From assembly GCF_013201975.1 (NCBI RefSeq), contig NZ_CP053845.1:1240001-1304000 (forward strand): a stretch of DNA of 64,000 bases. Direction: 5' to 3'. A program made the translations under genes and the position numbers. The notes under the pieces were generated by a model. That model was given only the letters and a program-made list of their open reading frames with translations. It had not been told where the DNA came from and did no database searches. Origin of the DNA: Campylobacter sp. CCUG 57310 (lineage in GTDB: Bacteria; Campylobacterota; Campylobacteria; Campylobacterales; Campylobacteraceae). Positions 38,569-48,700 of the stretch are shown here, in pieces (position 1 is the first letter of the stretch; every line of letters begins with the position of its first letter).

Positions 38569-38955
38569 ATGAAGCATTACGAACTTTTATTCGTATTTAA
38601 GCCTACCTTGACAGAAGAAGAGGTAAGCGCAAAAGTTGATTTCATAAAAGAAATCCTTACAAAAAATGGTGCAGAGATTACGTCTTTGCTATCGCTTGGC
38701 ACAAGAAAGCTTGCTTATACGGTTAAAAAACATGAGCGTGGCGTATTTTTTGTAGCTTATTTCACAGCTCCTACAGTTGCGATTGCAGAAGTTGAGCGCA
38801 TCATAAGAATCAATGAAGATATCATCAAATTCTTAACAGTGAAATTTGAGAACAAAAAAGAAGTTGCGGCTTGGGAAAGACTAAGCAAAGGTATCAAGCA
38901 AAGCAAAAAAGAACCAAAACCAAAAGCTGAAGAGACTCCGTCACAGGAAGCATAA
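38569..38955 (+). CDS. rpsF: 30S ribosomal protein S6
   Basis: A 128-residue S6. [19 protein letters not shown] at the N-terminus and [26 protein letters not shown] are as expected. The C-terminal tail is Lys/Glu-rich. S6 binds S18 on 16S rRNA, and S18 is encoded two genes downstream. The AAGGAG site is strong. ssb follows after nine bases. Confidence 0.98.
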   Translation: MKHYELLFVFKPTLTEEEVSAKVDFIKEILTKNGAEITSLLSLGTRKLAYTVKKHERGVFFVAYFTAPTVAIAEVERIIRINEDIIKFLTVKFENKKEVAAWERLSKGIKQSKKEPKPKAEETPSQEA

Positions 38956-38964
38956 GGACGAAAA

Positions 38965-39531
38965 ATGTTTAATAAAGTCGTTTTAGTAGGAAATCTTACA
39001 AGAGATATCGAGCTTAGATACACAACAGCTGGCGCAGCGATAGGAAACAGCTCTATAGCTGTTACTAGAAAATTTACCGCAAACGGCGAAAAACGTGAAG
39101 AAACCTGCTTCATCGATATTACATTTTTTGGCAAACAAGCTGAAATAGCAAACCAATATCTTTCAAAAGGCTCAAAGCTTCTAGTTGAGGGTCGCTTAAA
39201 GTTTGATCAATGGACTGACAATAACGGTCAAAACAGAAGCAAACATAGCGTAAGCGTTGAAAATATGGAGATGCTAGGCGGTTCAGGACAACAAGGCGGA
39301 TTTAATCAAAACAGTAATCAACAAGCTAATTACGGACAAAGTAGCGGTTATGGCAATCAAGGCTACGGCAACCAGGGATATAGCCAAAACGCAAATGGCT
39401 ATAATGCCTCAAAAGCTCAAAACCAACAAAGCTACAATAGGCAACCAAGGCAAGATGATTACAACGATAAAATTCAAGATATAGATGTTGATGCTGACAA
39501 ATACGACAGCGACGAGACAATACCATTTTAA
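38965..39531 (+). CDS. ssb: Single-stranded DNA-binding protein
   Basis: A 188-residue SSB. The OB-fold is residues 1-110 (MFNKVVLVGNLTRDIELRY, CFIDITFFGKQAE, LLVEGRLKFDQW). A Gln/Asn/Gly/Tyr-rich linker follows, with SGYGNQGYGNQGYSQN-type repeats. The acidic tip SDETIPF recruits partner proteins. It lies between rpsF and rpsR, the usual arrangement. Confidence 0.98.
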   Translation: MFNKVVLVGNLTRDIELRYTTAGAAIGNSSIAVTRKFTANGEKREETCFIDITFFGKQAEIANQYLSKGSKLLVEGRLKFDQWTDNNGQNRSKHSVSVENMEMLGGSGQQGGFNQNSNQQANYGQSSGYGNQGYGNQGYSQNANGYNASKAQNQQSYNRQPRQDDYNDKIQDIDVDADKYDSDETIPF

Positions 39532-39551
39532 TTAAGGATTAGGATTTAATT

Positions 39552-39812
39552 ATGGCAGAGAAAAGAAAATATTCAAGAAAATATTGCAAATATTGTGAAG
39601 CAAAAGTTGATTTTATAGATTACAAAGACACAACGCTTTTAAAATACTCTCTTTCAGAGCGTTTTAAAATAATGCCAAGACGTCTTACAGGTAACTGCAA
39701 AAAACACCAAGAGATGGTCGAGCAAACTATCAAAAGAGCGAGACATGCGGCATTTATACCTTACATAGTAGATCGCGACAACGTAGTTACAAATCCTTTC
39801 GAGGGTCTATAA
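39552..39812 (+). CDS. rpsR: 30S ribosomal protein S18
   Basis: An 86-residue S18. [23 protein letters not shown] and [18 protein letters not shown] are typical, and the paired cysteines suggest a zinc-binding (C+) form. It lies 20 bases after ssb and ends the operon at a strong hairpin terminator. Confidence 0.98.
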   Translation: MAEKRKYSRKYCKYCEAKVDFIDYKDTTLLKYSLSERFKIMPRRLTGNCKKHQEMVEQTIKRARHAAFIPYIVDRDNVVTNPFEGL

Positions 39813-39815
39813 TAC

Positions 39816-39843
39816 AAAGCCCTTTTTAGGGCTTTTATCTTTT
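39816..39843 (+). terminator. rpsF-ssb-rpsR operon terminator
   Basis: A perfect 8-bp stem AAAGCCCT/AGGGCTTT (39816-39823 and 39828-39835) with a TTTT loop is followed by a T-rich tail. It starts three bases after the rpsR stop. Confidence 0.9.
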
Positions 39844-39905
39844 TATATATTTAAATTTCACTTTTAATTTCTTAAATTTCATAAACTTTATCAATATTTA
39901 CGTAG

Positions 39906-39911
39906 TATAAT
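39906..39911 (+). promoter_or_regulatory. Candidate promoter of the D-threonine aldolase-like gene
   Basis: TATAAT at 39906-39911 is about 27 bases before the ATG at 39938, which also has AAGGAG eight bases upstream. There is no -35 match. Confidence 0.6.
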
Positions 39912-39937
39912 TTCCTTACTCTATTCAAGGAGATAAT

Positions 39938-41044
39938 ATGCGACTTCATGAAATTCCAACACCCGCTTTAATAATAGATAAAAAAATCGTAATGCAAAAT
40001 TTGCAAAAAATGCAAGAGTATCCAGAAAAATACAAAGTAAATTTGCGTCCTCATACTAAAACTCACAAAATGCCGTATTTCGCCAAGCTTCAAGAAAATT
40101 TTGGAGCCAAAGGCATAACTGTGGCTAAAGTAGGTGAAGCCGAAGTGATGGCTAGAAATGGGCTTAAAGATATATTTATAGCAAATGAAATAGCAGGCGA
40201 TGAAAAATTTGAGCGAATCATAAAACTCACAAAAGACGGCATAAATTTAAGCTTTGGGATTGACAGTATCGAGCAATCAAATTTAGTTCAAAGCGTATTT
40301 GAAAAATTTAGAGTTAAAGCTAATGTGTTAATAGAAATAGAAGTAGGCGAAAATCGCTCAGGAGTAATCGAAAAAGAAGATTTTGCAGCTCTTATAAACC
40401 ATCTTAAAATTTGCAAAAATATAAATTTCAAAGGCATATTTTCACACGACGGTCACTCATACAAAGCTACCGACAAAAAAGAGTGTGAGCAGATTCACTT
40501 AAAAAGCCAAAAGCGCACTCTTGAATTTGCGTCTATCGCTAGCGAGCTAAATTTACCAGCCGAGATAGTAAGTATCGGATCTACGCCTTCGTTGATTAAT
40601 GATTTTGAGATACTAAAAGGCGTAACGGAGATAAGGCCTGGAACTTATATCTTTATGGACGCATCTCAAGCCATGGCTTACGGCGACTTTAGCATGAATG
40701 CAGCTACCGTGCTTACGACTATCATCAGCAAGCCTACAAACAAACGCGTGATAACCGATGTAGGAGCAAAGGGTCTAACCCAGCAAAGACGCACCGTAGG
40801 ATTTGTGGCTACACCGGGACTTGGCAAGATAAAAGGAACTGACGTATGGATTGACTCCGTCTATGACGAGCATGCCATAATCTATGATAAAAATTTAAGA
40901 GATAGCGTTAATATAGGCGATAAGCTTGAAATTTACCCAAACCACATCTGCCCTGTCGTAAATTTATATGAATTTGCTTATTTAATTGAAGATGGGCAAG
41001 TTGTAGACAAAATAGAGGTAAGCTGCAGGGGTAAAATTTACTAA
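39938..41044 (+). CDS. D-threonine aldolase/D-serine dehydratase-like PLP enzyme
   Basis: A 368-residue fold-type III (alanine racemase-like) PLP enzyme. The N-terminal EIPTPALIID is typical, and the PLP lysine is in RPHTKTHKMPYFA. The C-terminal NHICPVVN has the His-x-Cys pair that binds zinc or another divalent metal in D-serine dehydratase and D-threonine aldolase. The reaction is probably cleavage of D-threonine to glycine and acetaldehyde or deamination of a D-hydroxy amino acid. The gene stands between the ribosomal operon and an unknown gene 23 bases downstream. Confidence 0.83.
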   Translation: MRLHEIPTPALIIDKKIVMQNLQKMQEYPEKYKVNLRPHTKTHKMPYFAKLQENFGAKGITVAKVGEAEVMARNGLKDIFIANEIAGDEKFERIIKLTKDGINLSFGIDSIEQSNLVQSVFEKFRVKANVLIEIEVGENRSGVIEKEDFAALINHLKICKNINFKGIFSHDGHSYKATDKKECEQIHLKSQKRTLEFASIASELNLPAEIVSIGSTPSLINDFEILKGVTEIRPGTYIFMDASQAMAYGDFSMNAATVLTTIISKPTNKRVITDVGAKGLTQQRRTVGFVATPGLGKIKGTDVWIDSVYDEHAIIYDKNLRDSVNIGDKLEIYPNHICPVVNLYEFAYLIEDGQVVDKIEVSCRGKIY

Positions 41045-41067
41045 AGAATAACACGAAAAGGTATTAA

Positions 41068-42018
41068 ATGTCAAAAATTAAAAATGTCCTAAAAATAGCT
41101 TTAATAGTCTTAATAATAGGACACATAGGAATGTATATAGCCCAGAGGAGCGAGTGGCTATACAAAGATCAACTATACAGAAAAGCAAAAGAGTGGCTAA
41201 TAGGCGCAAATTTTATGATGGTGTATGGCAATTTTCTAACCAAACTCCCTTTCATAGACGAAAAAAGCTTTATCATTCAACCTGTACTTGCTTTGCAGGA
41301 TTATTTCATAAAAAGATGGAAAGAAAATCTGCCAAACGACGATGCAGAGAAATACACGGACTGGTATGTTTTTAGATTGATGATGTATATCGCCTCCGAC
41401 CGCATTTATCTGTTTATAAAGTACGATATGGACGAAGTCAAAAAAATAAATGAAAAAGCATGGGAAACTATAGAAAATATGGTTAAATATGAAGCCAAAG
41501 ACAAGATGTTTCAAGAGATTAGATATGCCGCTTTTAATAACTCGTCCGTTATTTTTGCAAAAAACGTACTTGTGAATTGGTCTAATATAGAAAACAAAAA
41601 CGGGCGCAAGTTGGTAAATATAAAAACCGAAATGAAATTGCAAGACGTGAAACAGCACGAAAGGCTCATAAAACTGCGCGAATATATAAAATATATGAAT
41701 ACGCTTTACTCCTCAAAATATCCCGAAATCTATGATAAAGCCAAAAAGGCCGAAGCGGCTGAGTATTATGAAAACGCAAGGCTACACTCCATCGTAAGCC
41801 AAATTTTACACTGGCAAATACTCACGAATGAATACGCAAATATAGACAGTTTTTGCCAAACGAATAAAAACGAATACTTAAAAGATTACACCCAAACTAG
41901 GGATTGGCTGGTAAAAAATAAAGAAGATTTGGAGAAACACGATATAAATATTCATACGACCGTAATAAGATCAGTGGACGATAAGATAAAGGAAGTTTGT
42001 GAAAATTTAAATCTTTAG
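41068..42018 (+). CDS. Unknown membrane-anchored protein, 316 residues
   Basis: I do not recognise this protein. It has one N-terminal membrane helix (about 7-24, VLKIALIVLIIGHIGMYIA), then about 290 mostly helical, aromatic- and lysine-rich residues with repeated Tyr/Trp (for example EWLYKDQLYRKAKEW). There are only two cysteines and no catalytic motif. The orientation predicts a periplasmic body. It follows the D-threonine aldolase-like gene by 23 bases on the same strand, so they may be co-transcribed. Confidence 0.7.
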   Translation: MSKIKNVLKIALIVLIIGHIGMYIAQRSEWLYKDQLYRKAKEWLIGANFMMVYGNFLTKLPFIDEKSFIIQPVLALQDYFIKRWKENLPNDDAEKYTDWYVFRLMMYIASDRIYLFIKYDMDEVKKINEKAWETIENMVKYEAKDKMFQEIRYAAFNNSSVIFAKNVLVNWSNIENKNGRKLVNIKTEMKLQDVKQHERLIKLREYIKYMNTLYSSKYPEIYDKAKKAEAAEYYENARLHSIVSQILHWQILTNEYANIDSFCQTNKNEYLKDYTQTRDWLVKNKEDLEKHDINIHTTVIRSVDDKIKEVCENLNL

Positions 42019-42055
42019 ATAATCAGCATTAAGTTTAAGCAACTTTAACAACAAA

Positions 42056-42090
42056 AATGAAGTCTTGCTTTTACTCCACAAGACTTCATT
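42056..42090. terminator. Bidirectional terminator between convergent genes
   Basis: A perfect 12-bp stem AATGAAGTCTTG/CAAGACTTCATT (42056-42067 and 42079-42090) with an 11-base loop lies between the converging stops of the unknown gene and lon. A-rich sequence on the left and T-rich sequence on the right suit termination both ways. Confidence 0.85.
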
Positions 42091-42101
42091 AAATTTCAAA
42101 T

Positions 42102-44516
42102 TTATTTTGAGACCAAAGCGACTTTTAAAACATCTTCTATCGTATCAACAGCAACGATCTTTACATCGGTTTTTACGTCGTTTGGCACATCGTCTAAGTC
42201 GCGCTCGTAGTTTTTACGAGGGATTATTGCAGTCTTTATACCGGCCTTATGTGCCGCGATAAGCTTTTCTCTAAGCCCTCCTATAGGTAGCACCCTGCCG
42301 CTTAGCGTGATCTCACCCGTCATAGCCACATCGCTTTTTACTTTTGTATCGGTTAGTATAGAAGCGATAGCAGTTACCATCGTAATACCGGCACTCGGTC
42401 CGTCTTTTGGAGTTGCTCCTTCGGGAACATGAATATGCAGATCATATCTTCTATACACATCACTTACGGTCGGTTTTTTCTTATCTTCGGCCAAATTTGG
42501 AATTATCTTAGCAGGTACTTTTAGCTTTTTCTCATCTATTAGAACTTTAACAAGGCTAAATGCGATATACGCACTCTCTTTCATCACTTCTCCAAGAGAG
42601 CCCGTCACTTGCATGGCACCTTTGCCTTGTATCCTTATAGCTTCGATCTTAAGCACATCTCCACCCACACTCGTCCAAGCCAGACCATTCACCTGCCCTA
42701 CTTGATCAACCTTGTCGGCAAGCTCTATCTCAAAGACCTTTTTTTCCAAAAATTCATTTAAATTCTTAGTCGTGATACTTACTTTGCTTAAGCTACTATC
42801 CATAAGCAGTTTTTTAGCCGCTTTTCTAAATATATCGGCAAGCCTTCTTCTCAAATTTCGCACACCGCTTTCTCTAGTATAGTCACTTATGATAAGCTTA
42901 AGCACATCTTTTCCGAAGCTTACCTCGCTTGGCTTAAGTCCGTGCTTTTTTAGCTCTTGAGGAATGAGATATTTTTTAGCTATCTCGAATTTTTCTTGCG
43001 GAGTATATGAACTAAGCTGGATAAATTCCATCCTGTCGCGAAGCGCAGGCGGTATTGACCCCACATCATTTGCAGTAGCTACAAATACCACTTTGCTTAG
43101 ATCGATATTGAAATTTAAGTAATAATCTCTAAATTTATTATTTTGCTCAGGGTCTAAAATTTCAAGCAAAACCGCCGTAGGATCGCCGCGAAAACTTCTG
43201 CCGACTTTATCGATCTCATCAAGCACTACCACAGGATTCATCTGCTTAGCCTCTATGAGACCTTGCACTATGCGTCCCGGCATCGCTCCTATATAGGTTC
43301 TTCTATGCCCCCTAAGCTCATTTACGTCCTCAAGCCCGCCTAGTGCTACGCGCACGAGCTCTCTTTTAAGCGCTTTTGCGATGGAATTTGCAAGGCTGGT
43401 TTTACCCACTCCCGGAGGTCCCGCAAAGCACAAAATCGCTCCGTTATTTACTTTATCGGCAACTCCTCTAAGCTCCAAAAGCTCACGCAAAGCGAAATAT
43501 TCCTCAATCCTTGCCTTCGGTCTTTCAAGTCCGTAGTGATCGGTATTTAGATGTTTGCTTACTTCGGCAACGCTTGATTTTTTATTAGCTATATTTTCAA
43601 AAGGCACTTCTATAACCCAGTCAAGATAGCTCTGTATAGTGTTTGCATCCGCGGAATCAGGATGCATCCTACCAAGCTTGTCTATCTGCTTTTTGATCTC
43701 CTTATAAGCATCTTCGCCCATAAATTTCTTCTTTTTCTCAAGCTTTTTTCTATACTCTTCGATCTCTTCCTCGCGAGTCGTATCGCTACCTAGCTCTTGC
43801 TGAATTTGCTTTAGCTGTTCTTTTAAAAAATACTCTTTATTTACTTTATCGATACGCGAATGAACCTTGCTTTTAATCTCTCTTTGAAGCTTATTAGCCT
43901 CTATCTCTTCGATGATAAAGTCGATTAGTTTAAGCAGTTTTTGCTCTAAATTTTCCTCTATAAAAAACTCATATGCCGTTTGCTTTTTAAGTCTAAGCGA
44001 GCTTAAAACCAGATCGCACACTCTGCTTACCTCAACGCTTTCTTCGATAGTTTTTAGTAAATCAGGCGGGAAAAAATGGCTAAGCGCAGCTAGATCACGC
44101 ACCTTTTCGCGAAGCACGGTTACGAGCGCATCACTTTTTACGGCTGTCGGGCGCTTTTCATGGATGATATCCACTGTAGCTCTTAAAGGCTTGCCTTTAG
44201 ACTCAAGGACAACCCTACCCTTACTCATGCCCTGAAAGAGAATTTTGACTCTTCCGTCAGGCAAAGGAACCTTGCGCATGATAGTCCCAATGACACCCGC
44301 ATCATAAATTCCTTCAAAGTCACGCGCGCCTTCGTTTTGAGGCTTTGTCGGGGCTACTAAAATTTGGCTTTGGTTTTCGATAGCCAAATTTAAAGCGGAT
44401 AAATTTTCATCATCGCTTAAAAATAGCGGAGTTATCATAAATGGATATAAAAATAGCTCGTCTTCAACGATTATAGGAAGCTCTGTGGGAAATGTTTTTG
44501 ATTCGTTTATCTGCAA
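42102..44516 (-). CDS. lon: ATP-dependent protease Lon
   Basis: An 804-residue Lon. The N-terminal substrate domain (about 1-200) and coiled linker precede the AAA+ domain with Walker A GPPGVGKTSLA and VVLDEIDKVGRSF. The C-terminal protease domain has the catalytic Ser in PKDGPSAGITM and Lys in REKLIAAHKAG. It degrades damaged and regulatory proteins. The start is TTG six bases after AGGAG. It lies nine bases after bamD, as in C. jejuni. No CIRCE or HAIR was seen upstream. Confidence 0.97.
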   Translation of the reverse strand: MQINESKTFPTELPIIVEDELFLYPFMITPLFLSDDENLSALNLAIENQSQILVAPTKPQNEGARDFEGIYDAGVIGTIMRKVPLPDGRVKILFQGMSKGRVVLESKGKPLRATVDIIHEKRPTAVKSDALVTVLREKVRDLAALSHFFPPDLLKTIEESVEVSRVCDLVLSSLRLKKQTAYEFFIEENLEQKLLKLIDFIIEEIEANKLQREIKSKVHSRIDKVNKEYFLKEQLKQIQQELGSDTTREEEIEEYRKKLEKKKKFMGEDAYKEIKKQIDKLGRMHPDSADANTIQSYLDWVIEVPFENIANKKSSVAEVSKHLNTDHYGLERPKARIEEYFALRELLELRGVADKVNNGAILCFAGPPGVGKTSLANSIAKALKRELVRVALGGLEDVNELRGHRRTYIGAMPGRIVQGLIEAKQMNPVVVLDEIDKVGRSFRGDPTAVLLEILDPEQNNKFRDYYLNFNIDLSKVVFVATANDVGSIPPALRDRMEFIQLSSYTPQEKFEIAKKYLIPQELKKHGLKPSEVSFGKDVLKLIISDYTRESGVRNLRRRLADIFRKAAKKLLMDSSLSKVSITTKNLNEFLEKKVFEIELADKVDQVGQVNGLAWTSVGGDVLKIEAIRIQGKGAMQVTGSLGEVMKESAYIAFSLVKVLIDEKKLKVPAKIIPNLAEDKKKPTVSDVYRRYDLHIHVPEGATPKDGPSAGITMVTAIASILTDTKVKSDVAMTGEITLSGRVLPIGGLREKLIAAHKAGIKTAIIPRKNYERDLDDVPNDVKTDVKIVAVDTIEDVLKVALVSK

Positions 44517-44525
44517 ATTTATCTC

Positions 44526-45173
44526 CTACTCAAAAATTTTTCTATACCAAGGAAGCTGAGGCTTAATAAGCTTGGCGTCATTTAACGGCGAATTTTCAAC
44601 CTTTTTCTTATAAATTTCAGCAGATTCGCTTCTGCCTGTTCGCTCGTACAAATCTGCAATCTGCTCGTCAAGATAAAATATCGCAAGCTGAAATTTCGTA
44701 AGCATCGTCTCTATAAGCGGTCGATATTTGGTATTTGGATAGATGTAAAGAAATTTTTCTATCTCGTTAATACTGTCTTGCATAAGCTTTTGATTGCGAT
44801 TTGGTTGAGAAAACGAGTCGAAATTCGCCTTTATCTTAAGATAGTGGGCAAATTCGGTCTTAGGTCCGTTGTCGCCGTATCTCTTAATATACTCATCAAG
44901 ATAGAAATTTGCCAGCAAATACTCCTCTTCGTTTGCGTGAGCCTGAGAAAGGATAAGCAAAATTTGCTCTAAAAGCGGGCTTGCTACGTGTTCGCTTGAC
45001 ATTGAAGTATAGTGTTTATCGGCACTTTCCAAGTCGCGATCTTTTATATCGGCAATGATTTGAGAGTACCATTCTTCTGGAGTTAAATTATAAAGCTCGC
45101 TGTATTTTTCGGCACAACCGCTTAGTAAAAAAATAAAGATCGTCGCATATAATATTTTAGTGACAAATTTCAT
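44526..45173 (-). CDS. bamD: Outer-membrane assembly lipoprotein BamD
   Basis: A 215-residue lipoprotein. The signal ends in a lipobox (FLLSGC), with the modified Cys at about residue 20. TPR-type helices follow: EWYSQIIADIKDRDLESA, LANFYLDEYIKRYG and FLYIYPNTKYRPLI. BamD is the essential partner of BamA in inserting outer-membrane beta-barrels. It is transcribed toward lon and divergently from fliW, the same context as in C. jejuni. Confidence 0.9.
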   Translation of the reverse strand: MKFVTKILYATIFIFLLSGCAEKYSELYNLTPEEWYSQIIADIKDRDLESADKHYTSMSSEHVASPLLEQILLILSQAHANEEEYLLANFYLDEYIKRYGDNGPKTEFAHYLKIKANFDSFSQPNRNQKLMQDSINEIEKFLYIYPNTKYRPLIETMLTKFQLAIFYLDEQIADLYERTGRSESAEIYKKKVENSPLNDAKLIKPQLPWYRKIFE

Positions 45174-45281
45174 AAATGTCCTTATATTAGAATTTAAAAT
45201 GTGATATTTTACTATGCATTGGGTTATTTTTCGATAAATTTAAAATAAATTTACAATTTAGCTTAAAATATAAAAAAATTT

Positions 45282-45289
45282 GATACAAT
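45282..45289 (+). promoter_or_regulatory. Candidate fliW promoter
   Basis: TGATACAAT, an extended -10 with one mismatch, lies about 32 bases before the fliW ATG. A 10-base palindrome ACAATATTGT (45285-45294) overlaps it. Confidence 0.5.
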
Positions 45290-45320
45290 ATTGTAACATT
45301 TTAAAAGCAGGAGAACTTTG

Positions 45321-45704
45321 ATGGTATTTGAGGTTAAAAGTCCTATTTTAGGCTTTGAGCACATTAAAAGCATGGAGCTTATAGAGCTTGACAAATTTTT
45401 TGTAAAACTTAAAAGCAAAGATGATGAAACATCTTTTACAATGATAAATCCATATGCTTTAAGAAATTACGAATTTGAGATACCGACATACTATCAAGAA
45501 CTCATGGATATAAATGATAATAGTGAGTTAAGAGTATATAACATAATGATTGTAAGCGTTCCGATAGAAACTTCAACCGTAAATTTTATGGCTCCTATCG
45601 TGTGCAATATGACAAATATGACGTTATCTCAAGTGGTTTTGGACGTATATAACTATCCTAACTATAAACAAGCTGAGAAAATTTCAGATTTTATACAAAA
45701 ATAA
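45321..45704 (+). CDS. fliW: Flagellar assembly factor FliW
   Basis: A 127-residue protein. FliW binds CsrA and flagellin and so relieves CsrA repression of flagellin mRNA when filament subunits are exported. The N-terminal [13 protein letters not shown] and [12 protein letters not shown] are typical. I start at the ATG at 45321, seven bases after GGAG; a TTG three bases earlier is in frame. The large DUF11 gene follows 30 bases later, where C. jejuni has proC and ctsT. Confidence 0.92.
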   Translation: MVFEVKSPILGFEHIKSMELIELDKFFVKLKSKDDETSFTMINPYALRNYEFEIPTYYQELMDINDNSELRVYNIMIVSVPIETSTVNFMAPIVCNMTNMTLSQVVLDVYNYPNYKQAEKISDFIQK

Positions 45705-45734
45705 TGTTTTGCTTTTAACAAATAAGGATTAAAG

Positions 45735-48700
45735 ATGAAAAAAATAAAAATAGCGTTGATTTTTCTTGTAATTATAAGTAGCAATGCTTTTGCGGAATGG
45801 ATTTATGAGGACAAAAACGGATTAAAGCATACTATAGAAAATGTAGAAGGAAGTAAATACAAAGACATTAATGCAGAAAAAACTCTTACACAAAGAACTA
45901 CAAACAGCAGAAAAATATATGGCGACATAGAAACTATAGGAGCTACTATATTAATCCCTGAAGAAAATCAGCCTGGAGGCGGGGGGTTTCATTACATCCC
46001 TGATTCTACCACTCAAAATGGCTCTTCTGTAGTAAAGGATTTTAAATACATACAAGAAGACGGTGGAGTAAATTCGGCAAAAGCTACATTTAATTTTACT
46101 AATAAATATGTTAGCGAAAATATTGATGCAGATAAAATAATTTTTGCTAGGCTATATTGGGGAGGTGGTTTTTCAAAACGTTGGAACTATACAGATATAG
46201 ATAATATGTTATATTATTATCTTGAAGAAATAAAAGATTTTAATACCGTAACATTTAAAACTCCGGACGGAAAAACACATAACTTAAAAGCAGAAGGAGA
46301 TCAAAATATAAAATGGTATGGATCCTATTCTGAAAGAGGTATGCAATTTATGTATCAAGCAAGCGCAGATGTAACTCAACTAGTAAAAGATTCTATCGGA
46401 AAAGGAAAAACATTTAGCGCAGGAAATATAAAAACAACAACAAAAAAACCCCCTAGCATAGGAGGCTTTAGGGACAACGGTTGGTCTTATGGTCTATATG
46501 CACCCCACTATGGAGGCTGGGCATTATCGATTATATATGATTTTGGACCCAATGAAGGAACAAGAGCTAAACTAAAGCCGCGTGGAGTATATGTATATGA
46601 TGGACTTGCCATACTCGCACCTATACATTTAAATAAAAATCAGAATTCTAGAACCGACACTCTTCCTATAAATGTTAGCGGATTTTTTACTCCTGCTAGC
46701 GGCAAAGTAAATTCAAATCTAACAGTTTTATCCTTTGGCGCAAAAAAAGAGGTCGGAAGCGAGAATATTAAAATCAAAAGAGAGTCTGATAAAAAATTCT
46801 ATGCCGTAACTTCAGCGCAAAACAACCCGGAAGGACAACAATTTAATAGTACTATAACAAGATTTGATAAACACATGGATCCAAACAAAGTTTACAATAA
46901 TCAAATGGATCTTGATATATTTGACTTAGCGGATCATATGTCGCACAAACAAACTTCTACGGATATTGAACTAACTGCGCAAGTTATAAGAGGACGGCAT
47001 TATACTTACGGAGAAAGAGCAAATATAGGTTTGGTTGCTTTTTCTACAGAATTATATATACCTGAAGTTTGTTATATAGAAGAACTATACCACCGAAGTA
47101 AAAACAAGACTGAAGAAAGTGATTTCAAAGAAGTAAGTAAAAATGCAAGCAGCAGAACAGAAGCAAAATCAGGAGATACTTTAAGGGTTAAGCTTACTAT
47201 TTTAAATAGAGGCAACGAAGACGCATTAAAAGTAGCAATAGGATCTGAACTAAACGAAAAAAGTATAAAACATATCCCCGATACAACTTTTGTAAAACCT
47301 AATGCTGACGCTAAAGATGCGTTTATCGTTTCGGAAAGTGATAAACAAGGAGACAATAATGCAAATTTCTTCAAAAAACAGGACAATAAATTAAAATTTT
47401 TTGTAGGAAAAGGCGCAAGTAGTGGTGACGGCGGTACACTTAACAAAGAAAATAAAGCATTTATTCAATACGATACAACATTAGAAGAAAAATTTGAACA
47501 AAACTCATATAGTGCAAAATTTGAAAACAAAGAGATAGGCCTTCACTTTGAAGGAGCTATAAATAAATGCGACAACACAAATTATCACTTGATAATCATT
47601 AAAAAAGTTTTAAATAAAGTAGTAAATAAAAATTTCAACAATTTAGGAGATTCTGAAAATACCTTTACACAGCTAGCCGGAAGAAGCTTTGATGCCAAGC
47701 TTATTAATTTCAATATAACAGAAGGTAAAAATCTTGCAAATTTTGACTTAGAGAATAATATTGTAGTAGATGCTGTAGATAATGCTACTGATGATGTAAA
47801 ATGCAAAACAGCGCCAAATATAATGCAAGATAAAAAAATATTTACATCAAAAGATTTAGAAGGCAAAAGTATAATAGATGTAAAAAATATTTTAATAAAC
47901 GAAGCTTACCAAAGAGTTTATTTTAGAATTTCATATGTAGACAAAAATAACAAAGTAATACAAACATCATGCTCTTCAGATCCTTTTAGTGTAAGACCAA
48001 AAGAACTTAAATTTTATAATTCAAAAAATGGAACAACTAATTTTGGCAATCTTGTCGGAGGAAAAGGATATACTAATATATGGCTTCAAGCCGTAAATAA
48101 CAATAACCAAATAACAAAAACATACTCAACTGTCGTAAACCCGATAAATTTCAGCAGATCAAGTGCGGCAGGAGCTCCGAACAAGACAGATTGCCCTGAT
48201 TCAAATTTTGCATTTCAAAACCAAACTACATTAGAAGCTGATTTTAAAGACGGAAAAGGAGAATTAAAAAGAGTCTGGGATGGCGCTGGCAAGATTTTTG
48301 CACCTGAACACGGAACCAATTTTGTATATCCTAATGTAGGTCATGTGCTAATAGAAGCTAAAGACAAAAAATGGACAATAACAGATCAAACAGAAGATTG
48401 TATCGTAGACAATGATACAATTACTGAAAACAGCGAAGGTAAGATAGGTTGCGATATAAGCGCTAGAAATGATTTAAATTTGCTCTTTGTGCCAAATGAT
48501 ATATCAATTAATAATTTACAAATTCTAAATTTTAATAACGGAGCTATGACCTATCTTTCAGGAGATGCTACCGGCATGGAAGCGACTGCGAATTTCAATA
48601 TAACTGCAAGACTGGCCGATAATGCAAATACGACAGCAACTCTATACACTAGAGGCTGCTACGCCAGAAACGTTACTTTCACTACAAGTATCGTAGGAGA

